From: Blastobasis lacticolella
Taxonomy: Eukaryota; Arthropoda; Insecta; Lepidoptera; Blastobasidae
Assembly (NCBI GenBank): GCA_905147135.1
Contig: LR990046.1
Span: forward strand, 15,034,501 to 15,098,500
DNA length: 64,000 nucleotides
Direction of reading: 5' to 3'
Shown here: positions 1 to 8,760 of the stretch, piece after piece
Layout of the letters: every line of letters starts with the position of its first letter
Position numbering within the stretch: position 1 is the first letter of the stretch
Notes under the pieces: generated by a model
What the model saw: only the letters and a program-made list of their open reading frames with translations
Told to the model about the DNA's origin: nothing
The model's database searches: none
Made by a program: the position numbers and the translations under genes

Positions 1-755
1 GAAGTAGTCGTAATAGTATTCGCCTACAACGAATATTCATAGAATATTCGTCAATATTCGCCGAATACGAATAACTACTATTCGTACTATTATTATTCAT
101 ACTGGTATGCGTTGTATACTATACAATAGCTAATAAGGTTAAGTGTCTCCTTGTATTTAACATTTTGCACATTCATACAGTCACTAACAAACCTGAACCG
201 AACGTGTACCTACGTGCAAGGCATTGTACATTGTCGCAGAGTGTCCCACAATTTGTTTGTCTCTAACATTTCCTAACAGTTCATTTATCATTTGCATAAA
301 TTTGTTCTTTCACAGATTGCGGTAAGCCAAATAAACAAGTAAACCAGTCGGCCCGGCCGTACACCCTAACAACAAGTAATAAACACCTATTTACTAAATT
401 ATTTGTGTAAATAATAAATACCTAAAAATCAAACATTCTCAAGCTGCATATATTTTATGCATAGGTTCCTGGGCCGTTTACAAACAGAAAGTTCAGCGGT
501 ACGAAATCCCTACTCCGAAAAATATTTCCCGACTAAAACGATTTCTCTGCATGAAACAGGAAGCATGAAAATAAGAAAGAAACGTATTGTTTCGTAACTG
601 GTTACGAAAAACAGATTTAAATGTGAATGAACAGGCTTTTTAGCATGAAAATGTTAAAGAAAAGTGTTGTTTCGTAACTGGTGGCGAAAAACAGTTTCAA
701 ATGTGGATGGACAGGCTGTTTTGTACGTAATTATCACTTTGTGTTGTATTTCCAG
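1..755. other. Intron of SLC18B1-like gene, AT-rich
   Basis: No exon is seen here. Positions 1-110 are an AT-rich run with repeated ATTCG/CGAAT and GAATATTC words. The short reading frames inside it are unsupported. Confidence 0.5.
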
Positions 756-871
756 CGACAATGTGGAGTTTGCTGCGAGTGCCTGGCGTAATGCTCGCGG
801 CAATCAGCATAATGGCTACGAGTTTGAGTATCGGATTCCTACAGGCGACTCTTGAGCCGCACCTGAGATCG
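756..871 (+). CDS. SLC18B1: SLC18B1-like, first exon in window (TM7)
   Basis: The acceptor is ..gtatttccag at 746-755 and the donor is TCG|gtgagc at 872. The frame runs through the ATG at 761, but this is not the start of the protein. The exon enters with two bases of a split codon and encodes a hydrophobic helix (VPGVMLAAISIMATSLSIGF) followed by 'LQATLEPHLRS', the loop seen after TM7 in this family. It leaves in phase 0. Confidence 0.8.
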
Positions 872-3800
872 GTGAGCATGATGCTATGTTATTTTCATAA
901 AAGAACCAAACTCTGTTATAATTCATATCCACGATTTAATACGTTTAAGTTTTATGAAACAAAATTAAAATACCACTCGCTAATGCGATATCAATGTCAA
1001 TAAGTTGGCAGTTAAATACAGTGGCTACCGAATCATGCAAACTAAAACAACCTCTGAAGCAGTTATAACAGTGGGTTGCTACAGGTTGCTGATGTTGTTG
1101 TGATGTTGCAAATTAGGCTTTTGGACCACGGATATAACTCTACGGCTGCAGTTTAGGTGGCTTCGACATAGGCTGGCTAACTGTCCTGTATTTTACAGGA
1201 CGTCCCGTATTTCAGCTTTTAATTAGCTCATCATCACAGCCAATTACAGTCCACTGCAGGACTTAGGGCCTCTCCCACGAAAGAGGAGGTTATTGCCATA
1301 ATCTTTACGCTTGGCAGGTGGGTTGGAGATCGTAGTGTTATAAATATAACAATGGAAAACGCTGCTGCCCATTTTCCAGCCTACGGGGGCTCTAGATCTT
1401 TTGCCTCGAAAACTTGAGTCGCGTTTAACGACACCCACGAGTTTAAGGGGTTAGTGCTATTCTACTTTGCCGGACACCACACGGCCAGCTGTTTATTAGC
1501 TCATCTGGTTGTAAAACCAAGGTTTCCTAAGGCGCGGCGAAGTCACATAACAACCGTAACAGCGGTGATGGACGTCACTGCAACGTTGACGTCACCGATA
1601 AATTACGGCCGCTGTCCTATTACAGGAAAGTTGAAAACCGTGCTTTAAGTGACGATACTTTTTTTGCGCCCAACGCCAGGGAAATGGGCATCATGCCGGC
1701 TAACGGGGGAGGGAGGAGGTAAACTCTCTATTAAAATAGCCTAAGCGCATACGCGCTAAACACCCCTTAGGACTACCTGTAGCCGGGAAGGCTTCATCGG
1801 ATGCGACAACCCATGGGGATGGAGTGCACACATGATATGGACGACTGTGACTTAAATACATTACTTTTATCCAGTTCAACTTCACCCCGATGCTCCTCGG
1901 CGTGATGTTCGTGATCAACGGCGGCGTGTACGCGGTGTCGGCGCCGGCGTGGGGCTGGCTCTGCGACCGGCCCTCGGTGCGGCCCAAGTACGTCACGGTG
2001 GTGGGCTGCGCCTTCGTGGCCGGGGCGTTCCTGCTGATCGGCCCGGCGCCTTTCTTGGAGATGGAGACGTATGTTTTTTTTTACTAGCTTTCCACGCCTT
2101 CGTCCGCGTGGAAATCATTTTTAGAGCAGTTTATCTTTTTCACGATTGTCCATTTTAAGTGACCTCCCTAATGTATGAACGATTGTACTCCGGAGAGGTC
2201 AAGCTGTATCTTTGGTTCTACGCAACCGAATTAGATGAAACATGGCCCAATTTAAAAAAATATATTCTGTTACTATTTATTTATCGCTGTAAATTATTTT
2301 TTTGTTAATATATTCAATGTACAGACAAACTTTTTTACTGTTTATTATATGTATAGATAATCCACCAGCATTTTCCCGCGACTTCGTCCGCGTTAATTTT
2401 GGTTATAACATTCCGGACCCGTCCCCGCGGGAGCCACATTGAATTTCGAAATAAATTGTCACCTATTCTGAACTATATTAATTATTATTATTACATTACT
2501 ATGGCCGTGTGGTGACCGGCAGAGTAGAATAGCACCAACCCCTTACGCTCATGGGTGTCGTACAAGGCGACTAATGTTTTCGAGGCAAAAGATCAAGAGT
2601 CTCCGTAGTCTGGAAAATGGGCAGCAGCTTTTTCCATTATTATATTTAAACACTGCGATCTCCAACCCGCCTGCCAAGCGTGGAGATTATGGCAATTACC
2701 TCCCCTTTCGTGGGAGAGGCCCTAAGTCCTGCAGTGGACTGTTACGGGCTGTGATGATTACATTACTGCCAAATTCCGTAGATTTGCGTTATTTTAAAAA
2801 TTATATTATTAGTTTATCAGTTATCGGACATCCATAATCCAAGCTTTGCTTACTTCGGTACTAGATGGCGCTGTGTGAATTTGTCCAAGCATATTTCTTT
2901 ATTATTTATTTATAATACTCAGGGTGCTGTGGGTGACGGTTGTGGGTTTGGTGCTTCACGGCTTCGGCATTGGCAGCCAACTCGTCGCTTCGTTCTCGGA
3001 TGCTCTCAACACAGCCATGTAAGTAGAGATGCAGGTACAACTAAAGGGCATAAATCCATTACCAACTTCAGAAAATGTTCCTTTGCAGTTACAGTAGTAA
3101 ACTGGATATTTGATACTTTTAAACTTTTTGCAGATTTAAACTTTGAATTTCATCGATTTCGACACAGACTGACTGGACTGATTCACTGACGATAAAAATA
3201 TTTATTACTAGCTTTAAGCGAAAACGATATTATAATTAATGTTTACAACAAATATTTCCAAAAAAAATCAAGTAAAGCGCAAAAGACGGGAAAATAACAG
3301 ATAAAAGATAATACCTACTAAAATCCCTATTCATATAGGCCACCAGTCCTAAATTGCCCATGTCACTGACAGAATTGCCACGAACTTTCCGAACTCCATG
3401 GAAGCTGAAAATTGGTCCCCTGTGGTGACCTAGGATTTGTACACAAATAACAAAAAAAAATAAGAAATCTGTAACTGTTAACGTCCAACCCCCATAAAGG
3501 AGGGTGCAGATCTGTACTTTTACAAAATTAAACGTACGGCTAGAAGTTCCCTATCTCTACACAGCCCAACTCTACAAACCCATTTTGGTTAGAAAGTATG
3601 TTTTGGCCGTTTCATAGATTCAAACGTATCTCTAACAGTGACCATGATGAACTACAGTGTAGAGCTGATGCTCTATGAAACAGCCAAGCCCTACTTTCAG
3701 ACCAAAATGTAGAGTTTTTAGTGTTAGGAGCTTGGCTCTTCATGGATCTGTTAACTTTTTCACAGTGAAACCGTTATGAGCCTGCGAGGTTTGGCGAAAC

Positions 3801-6800
3801 AATTTATAATTAATTTTTTTTGGTGGGATAGTTATTAGTATGCTAATATATTAGATTAGTAGTCTATTGCCGCAGACGTCTCTCTTTATAGGCGGCGATC
3901 GTAGAATCTAGAATAAAATACAAAACTTTGTTGACCACTTTCTAAGTTTATTCAGCAGTCCTAGATAATCTGCCTCTAATAAGGTATGCATACCTCTCTA
4001 ATCCCTAGTTATCAAAATATTAAATAAAAAGGAATTGGATGTAACAATATTTAAGAGGTTAGAGTACTTATAGCGAGAAAAAAATAGGAGAAGACATATT
4101 TAAATTTCAATAAATATGTAAACTCATTAAATTATTACTTATCACTAGCAGTCCCCCGCGGTATTTACCCGCGCGCTATCTCTGTCAACATTCAACTGTC
4201 CCGCGGGATCCTATATGTTTTGCGGTATAAATAGCACCTTACGACACTCGGAATAATGTAGCTAACTATTAGTAAAAGAATTTTTACAGCCGAAAAGTAA
4301 TTTCATGCCCAAAATACAAACTCACAAACATACCAAGTTGGTATAAATTTCATACGTTTTATTTAAAGACTATAATAGTGGATCCGGCGTGATTTCGTTC
4401 GCTGCACCAACTTTACGCCTACATTTGCTTATAAACCTTCCTCTTGAATCACTCTATCTAAAGTTGAAAACCGCATTAAAATCCGTTAAATAGTTTAAAA
4501 GATCATAGCGTACATAGATACAGATGGCGGGAAGCGACTTCGTTTTATACTATGTATAGAGAAACGACCTTTAATAAAAACGTGACAACGACCTTTAATA
4601 AAACGTGATTCATTAAAACGATAGATATTTGTTATGAAAAATATAAAACAAATATTACGTATTACTGAACGTATAATATCATCTTGAATGGAAGAAATTA
4701 AAATTTATAGCGTGAAAACTGTGTACACAGATGTAGGTGTTACTCATACGTCTTTAGTAAAATATTTAGTTACTCATACACCAGTAGTGAGAAAATATCC
4801 AATTGGATTTTGGATGGGAAACTCGCCCACTACGCGAGGTTCAAGGTTTTTATATTGGACATACTACCTACGAAGTTTAGTGTAGGGATACGTGGCTAAT
4901 GAGACTGTTACTTGGTTGAAGACATCGCTGTGAAGACCGCCTCGCCATACTAAAACGATAGTCGAGCGAAGCAGTGATGTTGCCTTTAGGAGAACGACAC
5001 CACCCGTCAGTCGAAGGGGGAAGAAACCATTATTGGCGAGTTCTGAAAACATACAAAAATTGAAAACATACAAAAATTTCATAGTCATACCAACTTTTTA
5101 ATTTTATAAAATTTTTATTCCATTCCGATGCCTCACCAGTAGAATCTATAATCAAATAATTATTGTATTTTTCACAATACAAAATAATTGGAAATCTCTC
5201 TTGATGATATTCTGTAGGTGAAGATTGGACTGGATAAGTGATATCCGCGATTCAATGTAGGGCGAGACTCCATATAACTACACCATCCGTCGACCGGCGA
5301 GTTCAAAACACAAGCAATAACTGCATTAATGGATTCTTCAATTCAACCATCTCGAGGATAATCGAAATATAATGAGCCTTCGCCAAATTGCCTATTTTTT
5401 TAGCAAGCAATCATCCAAAATCTTCCTATAAAACTGGAGTTTTTACCTCTCTCTCGCGAACTCGTTTACATTCTGGCCGCCTGTCTTGAATTGAGAATTG
5501 ATGAAAATTATTATTACTGAACATGCCTATACAAGAAGTATGTGAAAGTGCATCAACCGATGAATGACATTATATTAATGATAGTATTTTGCATGTAATT
5601 TTAATTGACATTTCTTTCTTATAAGTTCCCTTTGGAAGGTATGCAATGGAGGATGTTCAGACAGCTACTTTAAAAAGTAAAAAGTGTAGTTCGGCGTGCC
5701 TCACAAGATGGTTATGGAGTATTGAGAAAATAACTTAAGGTGTTCTCCTCAGTGCCAGCGGCCTGCCCAACTCCATCGAGACTTATGGCCTGGTCTCTGG
5801 AATGTGGACTTCCAGTTTCGCTCTAGGAGCCTTCATAGGACCGACAGTGTCTGGTCTGCTCTACGATACAGTCGGCTTCAGGACATCAACCCTCTTCATA
5901 TTCATGCTGCATATTTGTGTGGTGAGTCAATGTCTAAACCTCGATATTGTGCGTTTATCTATTTTTCCGTCTGCTAGCCTATAACGTTTTCTTCTGGCCA
6001 TTGATAAAAAAGACTTCTGAACTTGTAATATAATATCCATCCTTGTTTGTAATTATTTGTTTAATAAATATATCTCGATATAACATTTCCAAGAGGTATA
6101 ATGCATTATATAGAGGTATAGACGCCTTTTCTAAGGATTGGCCAAGGAAAGCATCTGACTGTGACACGTAGAAGATCGAAAGGTAGGCCTTTGCCCTGCA
6201 GTGGGACAGCAATAAATAAATAATAATAACAATGCAAATACCACTCATGTAAGACCATGTCTTCCTCACAAGTACCCTTGTGTACCTTCTCTCAGGATTC
6301 CTTTCTTCCTTCACCCATCCCAAACCCGTCAGAACTAGACAAGTCATTGGAACCCATCTTGGTTAACAAAATCCTGCCATCGGCAGAAGTGTAGCATTCT
6401 TGTAGCTCCCACTTACCTCTCCAGATGTTGGTGGTACTTTTATACATGTGGACCTGCAACCGGGACTCCAAAATGGATGTGTCGGTATCCGCCGGAGACT
6501 TGCTGCAGCTGGACGGCACCCTGGACGAGAGCGTGCTCGTTGGAGACAACTACATGCCGCCACCGAGGACCAAGAGGTACCAGGGGCCAGGGATGTATAT
6601 GTCGCAGCCAAATGGTTAAATTAGCCGTTTCATTAAACGGCTAGCTTTCTAAGCAGTAATTTAATTAAAAATTTGCCAATTTCATGAACTTTAAAAGTAA
6701 CGTCTAATGAACGATATTTACCCTACTTTACGGAGCTCCTCCATGCATTGTCACAACGTTAAATTAACTTAACCGAATTAAAACCTAAAGTGAACTATTA

Positions 6801-7592
6801 TTATTGTTTGAGATTATTGTGGTAAGGTTACCGTTGTAACAATGTATGAAGGAGCTCCGTAAGCTCGGGACAATACTGTTCTTTTAACATTACGTTAAAA
6901 TCTCATGTAATTGACAAATTTTCAATTAAATAATTGCTCAAAAAGCTAGCCGTTCAATTAACCGGCTAATTTAACCATCCGGCTGCGACATATATACTTA
7001 TTTGAATAGCTCCTTTTCAGGTTCAAGAACCTAACTAGGACAGGCTGTCTGGAGATGGAAATAGTTTTGATGATCAGATAGTTGCAATAAACACTTGGTC
7101 TCCACGATATAAGTCAGCAAATTCTACCAGAAGAAGCTTTTATTTATTTATTTTCATGTGACAGAAGACAACACCTGATGGAATACCAGTCTTCCATCAG
7201 ATGGACTGTCTCTCACCCATAAGATAATGGGCTTTCTGTCGCCCATAACATTTGCAATTCATACATTTAAGTAGGTTTCATGTAGCATACATACACAGAA
7301 ATGCAATTCTATTGTATCTTAGAGTATTAGTATTTCCTGACTAATACGCCTCATTATTTACTGACTGCTATAACCTTATTATCCTACAAAACCACTCTAA
7401 CTCATCTATTCCTTCTGCAGTCGTCGCTGCGGCATCAGCGTGGAGAAGTCCAGGCCACCAGCGATGAACAGCCTAATCGCATGCTCCAGCTACAAGAACC
7501 GTCGTTCGCCGTGGACGCAACGCACGCCGCGGTACCGACCCACCTACGGCAGTCTGGATAACCGTTTCAGGGGTACCGTGTCTGTCAAGTAG
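756..7592 (+). CDS. SLC18B1: MFS transporter, SLC18B1-like (3' six exons, partial)
   Basis: This is the C-terminal half of a 12-helix major facilitator transporter, read as join(756..871, 1875..2068, 2923..3018, 5753..5921, 6425..6576, 7421..7592). All introns are GT-AG and the phases (0,2,2,0,2) join without a break, giving about 298 residues and a TAG stop. Helices 7-12 are visible. The loop after helix 8 carries the MFS motif-A-like 'GWLCDR', and helix 11 has 'GAFIGPTVSGLLYD', a GP-G pattern typical of the family. The arrangement 'ATLEPHLRS..' followed by 'GVYAVSAPAWGWLCD' is what I recognise from insect SLC18B1-like proteins, membrane carriers related to vesicular amine transporters; in vertebrates SLC18B1 is linked to polyamine storage. 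The substrate in this insect is not shown. The N-terminal helices must lie left of the window. No clear poly(A) signal lies close after the stop; the first AATAAA I see is near 8736. Confidence 0.82.
1231..1494 (-). mobile_element. Family A retroposon, full-length, minus orientation
   Basis: This is a 264-bp unit flanked by the direct repeat ATTAGCTCA (1222-1230 and 1495-1503), a target-site duplication. On the minus strand it begins with the shared 'ggccgtgtgg' start and ends with 'ggctgtgatga'. It sits in an intron of the SLC18B1-like gene, in antisense. Confidence 0.75.
1875..2068 (+). CDS. SLC18B1: SLC18B1-like exon (TM8-TM9, motif A loop)
   Basis: The acceptor is cttttatccag, ending at 1874; the donor is GAGAC|gtatgt at 2069. 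The frame enters in phase 0 and leaves in phase 2. It encodes FNFTPMLLGVMFVING (TM8), the cytosolic 'GWLCDRPSVRPK' loop that matches the MFS G-x-L-x-D-R signature, and a second helix ending 'LLIGPAPFLEME'. The exon is far richer in G+C, especially at third positions, than the flanking introns, which supports real coding constraint. Confidence 0.85.
2501..2756 (+). mobile_element. Family A retroposon, full-length, plus orientation
   Basis: The 256-bp unit is flanked by the perfect 11-bp direct repeat ATTACATTACT (2490-2500 and 2757-2767). It starts 'atggccgtgtggtg' and ends 'gggctgtgatg'. Other copies in the window start and stop at the same points, so this is a complete element and not a random truncation. 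It carries no obvious A and B boxes of a tRNA-type promoter and no long reading frame. Confidence 0.8.
2808..2916 (+). mobile_element. tRNA-Gly SINE, 3' tail fragment
   Basis: This matches the 3' body of the full copy at 39208-39460 ('aagctttgcttactt', 'agatggcgctgtgtgaattt', then a TTTATT-rich tail). The tRNA head is missing. It ends 6 bp before the acceptor of the exon at 2923. Confidence 0.7.
2923..3018 (+). CDS. SLC18B1: SLC18B1-like exon (TM10)
   Basis: The acceptor is tataatactcag at 2922 and the donor is GCCAT|gtaagt at 3019. It enters and leaves in phase 2 and encodes 'VLWVTVVGLVLHGFGIGSQL' and then 'VASFSDALNTA'. The residues match the TM10 region expected between the flanking exons. 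The DNA directly upstream (about 2808-2916) is the tail of a tRNA-Gly SINE, so the branch-point and pyrimidine region of this acceptor is at least partly SINE-derived. Confidence 0.8.
3568..3716. mobile_element. Foldback MITE in SLC18B1-like intron
   Basis: A 149-bp inverted repeat. The left arm 'aactctacaaacccatttt' and the inner part 'gtttcatagat' pair with the right arm 'ctctatgaaac' and 'ccaaaatgtagagtt'. The arms are about 50 bp and imperfect. There is no coding capacity. Confidence 0.65.
4377..4557 (+). repeat. Interspersed repeat C ('cgacttcgttcgc' family), near complete
   Basis: Starts 'gtggatccggcgtgatttcg', passes through 'ttgaatcactctatcta' and ends 'gggaagcgacttcgtttta'. Related copies lie at 10338-10420, 23488-23690, 37633-37740, 44087-44215, 56043-56232 and 58576-58785. 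The class is not clear from sequence alone. Confidence 0.6.
5753..5921 (+). CDS. SLC18B1: SLC18B1-like exon (TM11 and start of TM12)
   Basis: The acceptor is gtgttctcctcag at 5752 and the donor is TGTGTG|gtgagt at 5922. It enters in phase 2 (completing an Ile codon) and leaves in phase 0. It encodes 'ASGLPNSIETYGLVSG', a TM11 helix with 'GAFIGPTVSGLLYDTVGF', and the first part of TM12 (FIFMLHICV). The intron before it is the largest in the readable part of the gene, 2.73 kb. Confidence 0.85.
6425..6576 (+). CDS. SLC18B1: SLC18B1-like exon (end of TM12, acidic tail)
   Basis: The acceptor is cttacctctccag at 6424 and the exon is in phase 0. It encodes MLVVLLYMW (end of TM12) and a hydrophilic tail, 'AGDLLQLDGTLDESVLVGDN'. 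I end it at the donor AAGAG|gtacca (6577) because the phase-2 end then joins the next exon in a long open frame. The donor is not a perfect consensus. Without splicing the frame runs 14 more codons into a MITE and stops at 6617-6619. Confidence 0.75.
6593..6996. mobile_element. MITE with TATATGTCGCAGCC ends, short form
   Basis: About 400 bp with terminal inverted repeats (TATATGTCGCAGCC on the left, GGCTGCGACATATA on the right). The subterminal inverted segments around 'ggttaaattagccg' and 'cggctaatttaacc' extend the pairing to about 60 bp. It lies in the last intron of the SLC18B1-like gene, 16 bp after the donor. Confidence 0.75.
7421..7592 (+). CDS. SLC18B1: SLC18B1-like terminal exon (cytosolic C-terminus)
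   Basis: The acceptor is a strong pyrimidine tract, ctattccttctgcag, ending at 7420. One base completes the split codon and 56 codons follow to TAG (7590-7592). The tail is basic and Arg/Ser/Tyr-rich ('SYKNRRSPWTQRTPRYRPTY', then 'GSLDNRF'), as expected for a cytosolic end. A second frame is also open to 7561, but it does not fit the phase of the previous exon. Confidence 0.72.
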
Positions 7593-8760
7593 CTGGGCTT
7601 GGGGGGTTGGATAATTCTGTGACGGTCTAGCTATGGAATGTTTTCGTGATGGTCTATGGAATGTTTTCGTTTGGTTTCTGTTTGAGAGCGACACTTAAAA
7701 TTATGTACTTGGTAATGGGGCGAGCTGTTTTTTTTTTTTCAGTTTGTGGATGACCAGTATGAAACAAAATACAATATTAGTTGTATGCCACCTCCTCACA
7801 ATCATGTGATATAATGTTAACGCGTATAAGGCTCTGTCCGTGACCATGATCGTACGACGGAAGTCGCCCGACCAGTAGGAGACCTCAAAACAGCCCGTCG
7901 CGCGACCGTTGCCAAATAGAACAGAGCCATAGGCGGTCGGTAATGTGATATGATACCTACCCATCCAGGGGGGCAGCTCAGGCTTTACAAAGTCCTACCG
8001 CCCTCTCGAAAAAAATAATACTGTCGTTTTCAATCAAAAACGAAACGTTAGTTATCCCACTGACATTTAGCATTAGCCTGGAAGAACTAAAATTTCTGCG
8101 GTGGACATCTTGACAATATATGTTTATGATTTTCCCAAGAGAGTGTTGAACAGTGTTTGAGATTTTAGATAGAGTTTAAAATATGAAGCAGTTAACAAGA
8201 AATGAAGGGTGGATAAAAATCGCATTTGTTGTAGTGTGTGTTGAAAATATAACTTTAACTACTCGTGCGATCGTAAATGTACGAGAATTCTTTTAGATTA
8301 ATTTAAGTTGTTAATAATATGATATCATAAATAATAGTATACATCTATGAAGAAGATGGACTACATAAACCTTCCGAACAAAGGGCACGCGATCAAATGA
8401 ACAGAATAAGTATATAATAAGGTTTCTAAGATCTTTCTTTTACTTGTAATATTTACCTACGCTCGAATACTGGAATGCTTCTTAACTATAATGGCTCCTT
8501 TAAGATCTTTAAATCTTTGACATTCAAAAGGGATAGCATGATATCTAATGAGCTCTTAAAATTAAGAGACATTCGAGAATTCGGCCGTTTTTTATTTAGT
8601 AATAGACCAAAGACTCGAATACAAACCTTAAAATATGGATTAGTTAAAGAACCTTGAGTTCATCTACGCTTTTACTTTATATACTTGTTAATGTGACTGC
8701 ATATTCATTTTTGTCGTGTTAAGATTGTAAATACTAATAAAAATTAAATATCTCCGTGAT
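7593..8760 (+). other. Presumed 3' UTR and downstream flank of SLC18B1-like gene
   Basis: No further coding signal follows the stop codon. The stretch holds a 13-T run near 7727-7739, one foldback element (7830-7928) and an AATAAA near 8736 that could be the poly(A) signal. That signal is more than 1.1 kb from the stop, so the true transcript end is uncertain. Confidence 0.35.
7830..7928. mobile_element. Small foldback element (GGCTCTGTCC ends)
   Basis: A 99-bp unit with inverted ends GGCTCTGTCC and 'gaacagagcc'. Internally it shares 'ggagacctcaaaac' and 'gttgccaa' with the element at 9235-9323 and, more weakly, with 13286-13390. Confidence 0.55.

Noticed and set aside
2574..2837. Reading frames with 'NPPAKRGDYGN' as a small protein family
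   Set aside because: The peptide recurs only because family A retroposons share it. It is interrupted or shifted in several copies.
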